DNA of 64,000 bases, from positions 1 to 64,000 of IMG/VR virus record IMGVR_UViG_3300042445_001340, one strand, 5' to 3'. The translations under genes were made by a program, and so were the position numbers. Source of the DNA: a virus. A model generated the notes under the pieces. It was not told the DNA's origin and did not search any database. It saw only the letters and a list, made by a program, of their open reading frames with translations. Every line of letters starts with the position of its first letter. The first letter of the stretch is position 1. Positions 44,632 through 51,858 of the stretch are shown here, piece after piece.

Positions 44632-44904
44632 TTAAATGTGGTTTGTAGTTACGTCGGTCATTTTTTCTGGAAGGAATCGACGATAGTTATGCTTTAAGTC
44701 ATACTTTTGCATAATACTTATTTTAGCATTATACTGCTCAGCAAGCAAGTCACGATATTCGCTGGTAAATTCAGCGAACAGGGCTTCGGGCATATCAGAA
44801 ATGTCAATGCCTTCAAAGTGCTTGCAGGGTTGCAGGACTTCGATTACTGCACGATCACTGGTTGTGCCGTCTGCTTTTGTGTATTTGAATTCTACGAGTT
44901 TCAT
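44632..44904 (-). CDS. Hypothetical protein
   Basis: Start at 44904 (MKLVEFKYTKADGTTSDR) chosen for an AAAGG box and because the ATG at 44925 lies close to the -10 region. The 90-residue product has a beta start like a WYL-type beta hairpin, then a helical half. Promoter at 44937. Confidence 0.65.
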   Translation of the reverse strand: MKLVEFKYTKADGTTSDRAVIEVLQPCKHFEGIDISDMPEALFAEFTSEYRDLLAEQYNAKISIMQKYDLKHNYRRFLPEKMTDVTTNHI

Positions 44905-44936
44905 GTTGTTTGCCTTTTGTATCAATCTAAGTATAT

Positions 44937-44965
44937 ATTATACAGTGATTGACTGTGTGACTCAA
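44937..44965 (-). promoter_or_regulatory. Promoter for 44904 and following genes
   Basis: TTGAGT, 17-bp spacer, TATAAT on the minus strand; CAATC/GATTG dyad around -10. Confidence 0.85.
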
Positions 44966-44976
44966 GTTAGAAATTT

Positions 44977-45237
44977 TTAATCTTGTTTAAAAATCTCGCG
45001 CCGCAAGCCTGTTTGAAAACGCTGGGCTATTGTTTCGCTGAGCATTGGAGGTACGAGCAATGGGGCAACTATAGCACTTAGTAAAATATACACTACTGTA
45101 CTAATTATACGGTATTCTGTAAAACTGTTTTGTATGCCCTCAGCTTTAGCCTGCTGCACCATAGGCCAAAACCATAAATAACAAGCAGCAATTGCAGTAC
45201 TAAATGCAAATAGCAAATAGTAACCAATCAATTCCAT
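44977..45237 (-). CDS. Small conserved membrane protein
   Basis: An 86-residue protein with two membrane segments (LLFAFSTAIAACYLWFWP and VVYILLSAIVAPLLVPPM) around FTEYRI. A conserved type in large phages, often with replication genes; no known function. Overlaps the next upstream gene by 10 bases. Confidence 0.65.
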   Translation of the reverse strand: MELIGYYLLFAFSTAIAACYLWFWPMVQQAKAEGIQNSFTEYRIISTVVYILLSAIVAPLLVPPMLSETIAQRFQTGLRREIFKQD

Positions 45238-45614
45238 GTATTAGCCTTACGCATAAAAGCGCGAGCACCAAGTGAGAAATCAACCTTGCCTTGTGGCAGG
45301 TTTACAAACTGTTTAGTGTTGGGTGTTGCCAGTGCTGCTTGCTGCACCTTAGGGTTGTTGGAAAACAATTCTTTTGGAGCACTACCACGAAAATACTTAA
45401 ATAGTTTAGCCAAGCGAATTGCGCTATGAGACCACTGTGGTGTCACAGGCTTGGTACGAACCTGACCAGTTTCTAGTACAGCATTTTGCAGTTGCACATT
45501 ATTTGGCTGAGACTTCAGCAAACGTGTAAGCCTGCGCTTGCGATTGGCTTGGGTGCGACTTACTGCGGTTGAGGGTCCGGTGCTTGCTGGGGCTTTTTGA
45601 GGTTTTGTTGCCAT
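45228..45614 (-). CDS. Basic hypothetical protein
   Basis: A 128-residue protein, strongly basic and probably disordered in its first 45 residues (RTQANRKRRLTRLLK), which suggests nucleic-acid binding. One base from its upstream neighbour. No family. Confidence 0.6.
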   Translation of the reverse strand: MATKPQKAPASTGPSTAVSRTQANRKRRLTRLLKSQPNNVQLQNAVLETGQVRTKPVTPQWSHSAIRLAKLFKYFRGSAPKELFSNNPKVQQAALATPNTKQFVNLPQGKVDFSLGARAFMRKANTWN

Positions 45615-45615
45615 T

Positions 45616-45846
45616 TTATAACTTTCGTATTTTGAATTGAGTTTTATTAGTGTCTATTGGCACGAGTTCTACTGCACGAGCTTGGGCTAAAAACTCCAAT
45701 GTTTTAAAGGCTTCGGCATATGTTTGGATCATTTCGCCCTGCTCGTTTACTATGTGGGTTACGGTTTCTAGTAATTGAAGCGTAACCGGCTGAAACTCAC
45801 CAGTAAGCAGCTCGCTGAACAGCTTGTTGAACGGATTCTGGGTCAT
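45616..45846 (-). CDS. Hypothetical helical protein
   Basis: I take the Met at 45846 (MTQNPFNKLFSELLTGEFQP); starts at 45870 or 45861 are also possible. The 76-residue helical product overlaps the upstream gene in another frame by about 50 bases. Confidence 0.55.
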   Translation of the reverse strand: MTQNPFNKLFSELLTGEFQPVTLQLLETVTHIVNEQGEMIQTYAEAFKTLEFLAQARAVELVPIDTNKTQFKIRKL

Positions 45847-46162
45847 GTCGGACTTCGTCATTTTCAACATAGGCTTCTGAGGTACTTTCTACATAAGATT
45901 CAAGTTGTCGGGCAAGAGTAAGTTTGTCGCTGATTCTGACTACTTCTAATAGTGCTGCGATTAGGTCTGGAATATTGTCTACTGCGATTGGCATATAACG
46001 GCCACAACTGTCTGAGATGGCTGCTTCGTCAGTACCACCTGCGTTAGTACCAAACTCTACAAAGTTGTAGTAAAAGTTACCTTGAGCATCAGGGCCAAAA
46101 AGGTTATCATCACCAAATAAATCGACGTCATTGGGTGGAACTTGAGCAAAATTAATTTTCAT
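45797..46162 (-). CDS. Hypothetical acidic protein
   Basis: A 121-residue acidic protein (PPNDVDLFGDDNLFGPDAQGNF, then helices). First gene after the promoter at 46199. No family recognised. Confidence 0.6.
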   Translation of the reverse strand: MKINFAQVPPNDVDLFGDDNLFGPDAQGNFYYNFVEFGTNAGGTDEAAISDSCGRYMPIAVDNIPDLIAALLEVVRISDKLTLARQLESYVESTSEAYVENDEVRHDPESVQQAVQRAAYW

Positions 46163-46198
46163 GTGTTTTAAATGGTTGGGTTGCGTTGTTAAAGAATA

Positions 46199-46227
46199 AT
46201 TATACTAAAAAGTAATCAAAGTTTCAA
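46199..46227 (-). promoter_or_regulatory. Promoter for the 46162 gene and following
   Basis: TTGAAA, 17-bp spacer, TATAAT on the minus strand, in CACTTG context, just after the terminator of the tRNA operon. Confidence 0.85.
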
Positions 46228-46244
46228 GTGAATATTTATGCAAA

Positions 46245-46275
46245 CAAAAAAGCCCCTCCAAAACTGGAAGGGCTC
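46245..46275 (-). terminator. Terminator of the tRNA-region transcript
   Basis: Minus-strand stem agcccttcc/ggaggggct with T6, a few bases past the tRNA-Met 3' end. Confidence 0.9.
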
Positions 46276-46281
46276 TATGCA

Positions 46282-46356
46282 TGGTGCGCTGACTAGGAAT
46301 TGAACCTAGACTCAATGAATTATGAGTTCACTGCTTTACCATTAAGCTATCAGCGC
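46282..46356 (-). tRNA. tRNA-Met(CAT)
   Basis: Acceptor GCGCTGA/TCAGCGC, anticodon loop CTCATAA, T-loop TTCAATT, encoded CCA. CAT could also be tRNA-Ile2 if lysidine-modified. Its 5' end overlaps the phosphoesterase stop. Confidence 0.9.
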
Positions 46357-46880
46357 ACTTTAACTTGTTTCTTTACTTCTTCTAGTGAAATAGGAGTATA
46401 GTTGATACGTTCCATGCTAACATTAAAATAACGCGAGTCTGGGATTTGTGCTAGCGGTAGTTTTACCACATTGTGGTGTAAGTGCCCATGCACGTTTAGT
46501 CCCCAGCGAGCTAAGCTTTCTGGGTGAATTGGAATATGTGTTAAGATCATTCCATCAAACTGATGACTTCCACGAATGTCTTTGAAGTGGTCAATGTACC
46601 TGCCAGGCTTGGCTAGATCATGATTGCCCTTAATCAAAACTTTTTCGCCATTCATGCGACGTAGGATTTCTAGTGCTTCTATGGTAGTTTGCATACTAAC
46701 ATCACCTAAAAAGTACACCTTGTCATGTGGCTTAACCACTGAGTTATGGCAGTTGACCATATGCTCGTTCATGTGATGTACGTCATCAAACTCACGCAGC
46801 GGAGTTCCGTTACCTTGCTTGAATGTGAGTATGTTGGCATGGTGAAAGTGGTGGTCACTTGCAAAAAAGATATTAGCCAT
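46350..46880 (-). CDS. Metallophosphoesterase
   Basis: A 176-residue calcineurin-like phosphoesterase: ASDHHFHH (metal His), YFLGDVS, LIKGNHD, LTHIPIHP and GHLHHN. Substrate unknown; such small enzymes in phages may hydrolyse nucleotide signals or RNA ends. The stop overlaps the tRNA-Met gene by 7 bases, so the mRNA and tRNA come from one transcript. Confidence 0.88.
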   Translation of the reverse strand: MANIFFASDHHFHHANILTFKQGNGTPLREFDDVHHMNEHMVNCHNSVVKPHDKVYFLGDVSMQTTIEALEILRRMNGEKVLIKGNHDLAKPGRYIDHFKDIRGSHQFDGMILTHIPIHPESLARWGLNVHGHLHHNVVKLPLAQIPDSRYFNVSMERINYTPISLEEVKKQVKVR

Positions 46881-47176
46881 TAGTAAGTCTCCCAGCTTGT
46901 GTCACTGCCAACGCGGTGGCCGTCGTGCAGTTCTGGATCGTAAACTTCCCACCAGCCTTCGATTCCTTCTGAATAAGATTCGTCATCTTCGTCAAAGTCT
47001 TCGGTATCCACATATTCCTCACGAGGATAAATACCATACATTTCAGCATGGTCTTTAGCAAGTTGCCAGGCAAAATCTGATAGCTCGGTATCCGACACGT
47101 TATCCGGAACTAGCCAAAAGCCCCAGCTGTCAGTGCCTGCCATGCCAGCATCCATTCCAATAACGATCTTACGCAT
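46880..47176 (-). CDS. Acidic hypothetical protein
   Basis: Start at 47176 (MRKIVIGMDAGMAGTDSW), with AAGGATTT before it and a promoter whose start site falls at about 47207; the longer frame to 47242 would begin inside that promoter. The 98-residue protein is acidic (DTEDFDEDDESYSEG) and Trp/Tyr-rich. Conserved phage type, unknown role. Confidence 0.65.
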   Translation of the reverse strand: MRKIVIGMDAGMAGTDSWGFWLVPDNVSDTELSDFAWQLAKDHAEMYGIYPREEYVDTEDFDEDDESYSEGIEGWWEVYDPELHDGHRVGSDTSWETY

Positions 47177-47213
47177 ACAAATCCTTAAATAAATAATCCC
47201 CGAAACAGTAATT

Positions 47214-47242
47214 ATTATACCGCGTTCGGGGATTATGTTCAA
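47214..47242 (-). promoter_or_regulatory. Promoter inside a 10-bp inverted repeat
   Basis: TTGAAC, 17-bp spacer, TATAAT on the minus strand. Arms AATCCCCGAA (47195-47204) and TTCGGGGATT (47225-47234) bracket the -10 box. Confidence 0.85.
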
Positions 47243-47268
47243 GTGTAAAATTATTACGGTTTAAGTTA

Positions 47269-47844
47269 CTACAAAACAGCATCGACTTTACGACGAGTAA
47301 TATCAGCAAAGCCAGGAATGGCAACCGCTTGTGGGTGGTGCTTCTTGATGATTGCATCTTGCTTGGGGCCTGCGGTGTCGCCTTTCCAATGAACTGCGGC
47401 AGAAGTAAGTTGCGCGCCTTCAGGCCACTTTTGAAAGGTGAGCATTGCGTAACCTTTGGTGGAGAAGCCAAAACCCCGACCGCCATGTGTCTGGCTTTCT
47501 TTTGTCTTTCCTCCGAACATACCCCACTCGCTGGACAATCCGCTTGCTAGTCGGTCCCCAAGACATCCGCCGCCGAGGCGAATTATTACTGCCTCCATTT
47601 CTGGGTGCGAGTGAACTGGAATAGCTATGTTGGGATGGACCAAGTAGAGTTCGACTTGATATGGTGCTTTTCTGAAGAGGCAGATTGCGGTGGCGTCATC
47701 CGACGCAATGACCTCAGCGTCCCAGGGAATCATCAGCGGCTGGCCGCTTCGCATGTACCAATCTGCGAAGTCCTCGATACAGGGCCAACTTTCTGGGACC
47801 TGTACCTTCGAGAAATACTCGCCAGGATCAAACGCCTTTATCAT
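47269..47844 (-). CDS. Cupin-like protein 1
   Basis: A 191-residue protein. Central HPNIAIPVHSHPEMEAVII is a cupin metal-binding signature (two His plus Glu). GC content is higher than neighbouring early genes. Overlaps a second cupin gene (4 bases) and lies downstream of a fibre adhesin and its chaperone. Cupins are seen with tail-fibre cassettes of some phages; the role there is unknown. Confidence 0.7.
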   Translation of the reverse strand: MIKAFDPGEYFSKVQVPESWPCIEDFADWYMRSGQPLMIPWDAEVIASDDATAICLFRKAPYQVELYLVHPNIAIPVHSHPEMEAVIIRLGGGCLGDRLASGLSSEWGMFGGKTKESQTHGGRGFGFSTKGYAMLTFQKWPEGAQLTSAAVHWKGDTAGPKQDAIIKKHHPQAVAIPGFADITRRKVDAVL

Positions 47845-48209
47845 GCGGCGGGCTTGTCGCTCAAACGACGCAGCATCTGGCGAAGCTCGACACCGCTAGG
47901 CACCATATCCGGGGAGATGATATCGTCGGACTCGCTGTCCCCGCGCAGTGCATGGATGCAGTAGACCACCGCGTCGTCAGTTAGGGCCGTCAGCTTGTGA
48001 ACCTTGTCGGCTCTAATCCAGATCATGTGCGGAGCCACAAAATCTGTAGTTCGACCATCAACTTCCACACGGACTGAGCCTTTGCCAAGCAAAGATAGAT
48101 GGTCGTATGGGTGAGTGTGCCCCTGCTCAACATCCCCTGCGTTTGCAAAGTGCATTTGCCGCACGAAGACGTTGCATGTCACGCCAATATTGGTGGTTGG
48201 TTGGTTCAT
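47841..48209 (-). CDS. Cupin-like protein 2
   Basis: A 122-residue single cupin: GHTHPYDHLSLLGKGSVRV (metal His/Asp-His motif), then APHMIWIRADKVHKLTAL with the last His. Probably folds as a small beta-barrel, possibly a metal enzyme or sugar-binding domain. Same GC-rich cassette; overlaps cupin 1. Confidence 0.7.
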   Translation of the reverse strand: MNQPTTNIGVTCNVFVRQMHFANAGDVEQGHTHPYDHLSLLGKGSVRVEVDGRTTDFVAPHMIWIRADKVHKLTALTDDAVVYCIHALRGDSESDDIISPDMVPSGVELRQMLRRLSDKPAA

Positions 48210-48217
48210 GAGTGACC

Positions 48218-48856
48218 TCAGATTTGGGTTGAAGGAATGGCACCAAAGGGCTCGGGGAAAATAGCCTTTGGGTCGATGGCCTCAACAACTTCGATGGTGA
48301 GCGCCGCTTCCACCTGCTCGACAAGAACCTTTTCCTTGTCAAAGCAGTCTTGCGTGTGTACAACAAGCGCAGAAAAAAGATTGCCTGCGACCTGCTCGTC
48401 GAGAACAGTAAATCCGCCCGTTGCGGTTTTCCACTGAACACTCGCCAGTACACCGCTTTTCATTGCGGCGTAGACGACAGACACGGCGGCCAGCGCCTGC
48501 TTGCCTGAGTCGAACGCAACGCCACTCAACTCGATTCCAGAGGATTCTTTTGCATATCTCCACTGTGCAATCTCCGAGAGCTTTTCTGCCTTTTTCGATT
48601 GCAGGGTAGGCTCAATCGGCGTTGGTGGGATGTACTCACCTGTCGTGCCAACTTCAACATCTACAACTGTCGCATCCTGATCCGACCAAAAAGCGACAGG
48701 CGCGTACATGGCTACAACTGATTCGAGCTGCTCGCCCTCGTATGGTAGGCGAGCACCAACGTGCATTGTCTGTCGGCCCTCACTGGAGTAAACGATTTCC
48801 ATGCAGCGTGCTGTCGAATCAACCGAAACGATTTGATATGTGTATGAAATGTTCAA
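48218..48856 (-). CDS. Tail fibre assembly protein, DUF4376 type
   Basis: TTG start at 48856, chosen because AGGAG lies 8 bases upstream and the start overlaps the adhesin stop (TTGA). The 212-residue product has the DUF4376 block: WRYAKESSGIELSGVAFDSG, AAMKSGVLASVQWK, FTVLDEQVAG, HTQDCFD. These proteins assist folding of fibre or adhesin genes directly upstream, as seen here. Confidence 0.8.
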   Translation of the reverse strand: MNISYTYQIVSVDSTARCMEIVYSSEGRQTMHVGARLPYEGEQLESVVAMYAPVAFWSDQDATVVDVEVGTTGEYIPPTPIEPTLQSKKAEKLSEIAQWRYAKESSGIELSGVAFDSGKQALAAVSVVYAAMKSGVLASVQWKTATGGFTVLDEQVAGNLFSALVVHTQDCFDKEKVLVEQVEAALTIEVVEAIDPKAIFPEPFGAIPSTQI

Positions 48857-49740
48857 GATATTGCTCCTAGGCGAGTTCCTGTCGCCAACCACGTTACGTT
48901 TGAATTGCCGCTAACGGCTGCGCCTGCGCTACCGCCTGCTGTCTGGCGGTTATATCCCACATACTGCCCTGTTGATCCAGCGGCACCCCAGTTACCTCCG
49001 GCACCGCCAGCGCCAGATATTGCACTTGGGCCACCGCTACTGGCTACGAACTGAGCGCCGCCAGCGCCTGCGGCGGTCGAAGTTCCACCTGCGCCGTTAT
49101 ACCCTCCTAAGCCACCAGCCGTGTCGGCACCTGCACCAGTTCGTCCGCCACCGCCACCGCCACCTCGAGCTTGTACAAAATAACCGTAATCTCCAGACAC
49201 CGCATGGCCATCACCACCGCCGCCGCCACCTCCACCTCCACCTATGGTGTTGTTGTTTCTTACAGACACTGCAATAGATACAGACAGCGCCAAATTGCCG
49301 GTGCTGCCTGCTGTTCCGGTCGAATTGTAGTACGAACCATTACCCCCGTTACCACCTCGGCCAATAATGAAGCCGTTGTTCGTTAGCTCCACTCCATTGG
49401 GAAAGGAGCCATTTACCGTCAGCGCAGGAGTGCCAGCAGTATTGCTTGAGATATAAACGCCAGAATTTATGGTGGCAATGACCTTGTTGCTGGCATTCCA
49501 CCCAGCGTTAAGTGCCAGAGTGCGCAAGTTCGCGTTGGTCTGGTTGCTGCTGATCGTCAAGTTGAATTGGTTCGCCTTGCCGTAGCCCTCCGACAGTGAG
49601 ATAGTGGAGGTGGGATTGTAAAAACCTTTGAATAAAGTGTGGACCTCTGGATCATTCATGCTAATTGAAGCCGTCGCAGATCGGCCCAACTCGACGTTGA
49701 CTTGGCTCAAGGAGATTGCACCGGATGATGGTAGTGCCAT
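48853..49740 (-). CDS. Glycine-rich receptor-binding adhesin
   Basis: Start at 49740 (MALPSSGAISLSQVNVELG), with an AGGAG site; an ATG at 49773 lies further upstream. The 295-residue protein begins with a virion-attachment module (ISLSQVNVELGRSATASIS, ISLSEGYGKAN) common at the start of phage tail proteins. From about residue 125 it carries long Gly-rich runs (GRGGNGGNG, GGGGGGGGGG, GAGGAGGNWGAAG) like the polyglycine-helix bundles of T-even gp38 adhesins. It likely sits at a fibre tip and sets host range. Confidence 0.8.
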   Translation of the reverse strand: MALPSSGAISLSQVNVELGRSATASISMNDPEVHTLFKGFYNPTSTISLSEGYGKANQFNLTISSNQTNANLRTLALNAGWNASNKVIATINSGVYISSNTAGTPALTVNGSFPNGVELTNNGFIIGRGGNGGNGSYYNSTGTAGSTGNLALSVSIAVSVRNNNTIGGGGGGGGGGDGHAVSGDYGYFVQARGGGGGGGRTGAGADTAGGLGGYNGAGGTSTAAGAGGAQFVASSGGPSAISGAGGAGGNWGAAGSTGQYVGYNRQTAGGSAGAAVSGNSNVTWLATGTRLGAIS

Positions 49741-49794
49741 AAGCAGTACTCCTGTGTTAGTGGGCACAAACAAAAATACCCTAAATCTAGAACT

Positions 49795-49823
49795 ATTATA
49801 CTAGATTTAGGGTAGGTTTGCAA
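49795..49823 (-). promoter_or_regulatory. Promoter inside a perfect 13-bp inverted repeat
   Basis: TTGCAA, 17-bp spacer, TATAAT on the minus strand. Arms ACCCTAAATCTAG (49778-49790) and CTAGATTTAGGGT (49801-49813) enclose the -10 box. It drives the adhesin cassette and looks operator-controlled. Confidence 0.85.
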
Positions 49824-49837
49824 ATCAAAATTTTTGG

Positions 49838-49912
49838 TGGTACACGGTGACAGTTTCGAACTGCCGACCCTCTCGGTGTAAACGAGACGCTCTACCACTG
49901 AGCTAACCGTGC
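49838..49912 (-). tRNA. tRNA-Val(TAC)
   Basis: Acceptor GCACGGT/ACCGTGT, anticodon stem TCTCG/CGAGA, loop TTTACAC, canonical T-loop, CCA encoded. Confidence 0.95.
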
Positions 49913-49917
49913 GTAAC

Positions 49918-49991
49918 TGGAGCAGGGTACCGGGATCGAACCGGTGTCACCAACTTGGAAGGATGGGGCACAGCCACTATACCAACCCTGC
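49918..49991 (-). tRNA. tRNA-Gly(TCC)
   Basis: Acceptor GCAGGGT/ACCCTGC, loop CTTCCAA, T-loop TTCGATC, CCA encoded. Five bases from tRNA-Val. Confidence 0.95.
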
Positions 49992-49994
49992 ACA

Positions 49995-50201
49995 TTAATT
50001 TAACATTTGTGGCACATAGCCAGTATCGGGACCACTAGCACCAGGTTTGCCTACCATGTTAGCATAATCACTGACCATGGTAACAAAAGTACTGCCAGCG
50101 GCTCGTTCTGTGGCACAAAATTCTAAGGCTTTATTAAGGCTAGGGGTTATTGCCCAGCCTGTGCGACCACCTTGAGTAGTCCAGTAAACTTTATACATCA
50201 T
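49995..50201 (-). CDS. Small conserved phage protein
   Basis: A 68-residue protein (YKVYWTTQGGRTGW, LNKALEFCATERAAGSTF) between two tRNA genes. The layout, beta hairpin then helix, is a common small phage fold of unknown role. No strong ribosome site; the start could be the second Met. Confidence 0.6.
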   Translation of the reverse strand: MMYKVYWTTQGGRTGWAITPSLNKALEFCATERAAGSTFVTMVSDYANMVGKPGASGPDTGYVPQMLN

Positions 50202-50231
50202 AATTTTGCTACTTTGGCGCCAAGATAAAGG

Positions 50232-50307
50232 TGGTGCGGGCTACAGGGTTCGAACCTGCGACATCCTCGTTGGCAACGAGGTGCTCTACCAGCTGAGCTA
50301 AGCACGC
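50232..50307 (-). tRNA. tRNA-Gly(GCC)
   Basis: Anticodon stem CCTCG/CGAGG with loop TTGCCAA, acceptor GCGTGCT/AGCCCGC with one mismatch, CCA encoded. Confidence 0.93.
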
Positions 50308-50308
50308 A

Positions 50309-50617
50309 TTAAAAGGGCACATCATCGTCTTGAATACTGCGAATCATTTCGCGTTCTTGCTTGACTAAATCGTCTTCAAGCCAAGGTTTGACTTCCTGCT
50401 CTTCATGAATCTTCCAAGCTGCAAAACTAGCCTGCTCTTGGATTAGTTCAATTGCCTCAGGCTGAAACTTAACATAACCAGACTTTTCTGCCCAGATTAA
50501 ATATTCGTAGTGATCTTGAGCTACATCACAAATTCTGCATCCGGCTAGTTTGCCAAATGTTATTGTGTCGGTTAAACCCAGTTTAGGATTTTTGATGTTT
50601 TTGAATGATATTGCCAT
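50309..50617 (-). CDS. DUF3820-like protein
   Basis: A 102-residue protein. TITFGKLAGCRICDVAQDHYEYLIWAEKSGYV matches the 'FGKYKG..YL.W..' pattern of DUF3820-type domains, found alone in phages or at the end of exonucleases (pattern split here: TITFGKLAG, EYLIWAEK). Its start codon ATGG lies within the arm of an RNA helix that begins at the CCA of tRNA-Ser(TGA). Confidence 0.65.
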   Translation of the reverse strand: MAISFKNIKNPKLGLTDTITFGKLAGCRICDVAQDHYEYLIWAEKSGYVKFQPEAIELIQEQASFAAWKIHEEQEVKPWLEDDLVKQEREMIRSIQDDDVPF

Positions 50618-50713
50618 ATATTAGAAAACAGCCCTTACCCCGATGATGTTATCGTTGGACAACAGGTATCTCCCCTGCTTTTTTATAATGGATGCTATTT
50701 TCTAATATATGGC
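50614..50713 (-). ncRNA. CCA-anchored structured spacer (element E0)
   Basis: Arms CCATATATTAGAAAA (RNA sense; 50713-50699) and its complement (50628-50614) can pair over 15 bp and extend past a bulge. The first arm starts with the CCA of tRNA-Ser(TGA); the second contains the start codon of the 50617 gene. The interior has a small CAGG/CCTG hairpin. Not a known family to me. Confidence 0.6.
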
Positions 50714-50801
50714 GGGTGGCAGAGGAGTCGAACCCCATCCCGTTTCCGAGAACCTGGTTTTCAAGGCCAGTCGCAGGACCAACCCCGCTGCATTACCACC
50801 C
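50711..50801 (-). tRNA. tRNA-Ser(TGA)
   Basis: Class II tRNA with long variable arm, loop CTTGAAA, acceptor GGGTGGT/GCCACCC, discriminator G, CCA encoded. Confidence 0.93.
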
Positions 50802-50806
50802 ACGTT

Positions 50807-51394
50807 TTATTCTTTTGTTTCCGATTCTGCTTCGCGCTTGGCTTGCATGGCAGTTAAACGCTTGACTACTTCTTCTGATCCCATCCAAATGTCTTTGTTG
50901 TGCATCATTGAGGATATTTCTTCACTAGTCAAAAAGTCCTGGTACACTTCAGTCATGAAGTTTTCCGACCACGTACGTTCAAATTGCAGTTGATCGTACA
51001 TTTCACCACCTTTGCCAAATGTTCCGGCTGAGTAGTTGTGAAACATAAATAAGCTGTGTGGTGTGACTTCTTGACTATGACCATGTAGGAAAATCATGGT
51101 AGCTGCACTCATGCAAGCACCTTCTACACTGCACACAATAGTGGCTTCTGTTTCACCCATTACACGCAAAAACTGTAGTGTGGTAAAAAGATCACCACCA
51201 GGTGAGTTAATATAAATACGAACTGTATCGGTTGCACTAGCATTTCTGATTACATCAAACCATTCAATGTATTCTTCAGCATCACAAATTTCGCCACTTA
51301 AGTAGAACTCATGAACATGTGCAACTGGTTTTGTAAAATTGTTAGAAAACTTGTCGGTTTGAAACAATTTAGGGTCGAGAAAGTTAGATCGCAT
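50807..51394 (-). CDS. clpP: ClpP-like serine protease
   Basis: A 195-residue protein of the ClpP fold. INSPGGDLFTTLQFL (oxyanion and substrate region), EGACMSAATMIFL with the nucleophile Ser (about residue 98), MFHNYSAG with the catalytic His (about 122), and NKDIWMGSEE with the Asp (about 171). So the Ser-His-Asp triad is intact. No ATPase partner is visible, so it would use host ClpX/ClpA or act alone. It begins about 12 bases after the last helix of the tmRNA locus, with an AAGGAA site, implying co-transcription. Confidence 0.88.
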   Translation of the reverse strand: MRSNFLDPKLFQTDKFSNNFTKPVAHVHEFYLSGEICDAEEYIEWFDVIRNASATDTVRIYINSPGGDLFTTLQFLRVMGETEATIVCSVEGACMSAATMIFLHGHSQEVTPHSLFMFHNYSAGTFGKGGEMYDQLQFERTWSENFMTEVYQDFLTSEEISSMMHNKDIWMGSEEVVKRLTAMQAKREAESETKE

Positions 51395-51405
51395 AAGTTC
51401 CTTTA

Positions 51406-51857
51406 CTATAGTTTAACATACTACCCATGCTGGGTGCTCCCAGTTACCCGCGGAAGGTGTGCTGCAGTCTACTCCGCATATATGCATTAAGTGGCAAGTA
51501 ATATGCTAAACTATAGTGACAGCTTATTCTGTTACGAGGAAAGCTGTCGAAACCCTAAGCAGCCCTATTTAGGCTGCCAATGCGTACGTGTTATCGTTTG
51601 CAGTTATTTTTGTTTTGTGTCTGCGGCCAGGAATCCCTAACCCTACGGCTTCTACATTGCCGAGTTGTCCGCTTTGCTACTCTTAGCCCGGTCGATCCTG
51701 TGTCAGGCCCATCAAAAGCACTCCTAGTGTTCCTAGGTCGGGAATTCCAGCCATCAGCCGTATGAGAAACAGCTTACTTGCTACCCTACTCAATGCTTAT
51801 GGTGGACCTGGCGGGCACTGCCCCCGCGTGTCAGACTCTTTTGGTTTCGCTTCATAC
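51406..51857 (-). ncRNA. ssrA: Circularly permuted (two-piece) tmRNA
   Basis: On the minus strand the acceptor piece comes first: T-arm GCGGG-(7 nt)-CCCGC, acceptor CAGGTCC, discriminator A and CCA (ending 51800). An 89-base spacer (51711-51799) follows, then the coding piece starting GGGCCTG at 51710, which pairs with CAGGTCC (one G-U). It continues ACAGGATCGACCGGG, like the tmRNA D-loop region, a CGGC/GCCG hairpin, and ACAAAAATAACT before the resume codon. The tag frame at 51601-51569 reads ANDNTYALAA then TAA inside a GCAGCC/GGGCTGC hairpin. A 15-bp closing helix (51406-51420 with 51499-51513, one G-U) ends the RNA. Boundaries are approximate; the gene order is the permuted type. Confidence 0.88.
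51569..51601 (-). other. tmRNA tag-peptide reading frame
   Basis: Codons GCA AAC GAT AAC ACG TAC GCA TTG GCA GCC then TAA give ANDNTYALAA. The E. coli tag is ANDENYALAA. The LAA end is the ClpX recognition signal. Confidence 0.9.
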
Positions 51858-51858
51858 A

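Noticed and set aside
45616-45870. Frameshift joining the 45846 and 46162 genes
   Set aside because: Both frames have full coding character and the overlap is like others in this operon.
51406-51513. Inverted repeat at 51406-51513 as an IS end
   Set aside because: The arms fit the closing helix of the tmRNA coding piece with a G-U pair; no transposase or target duplication.
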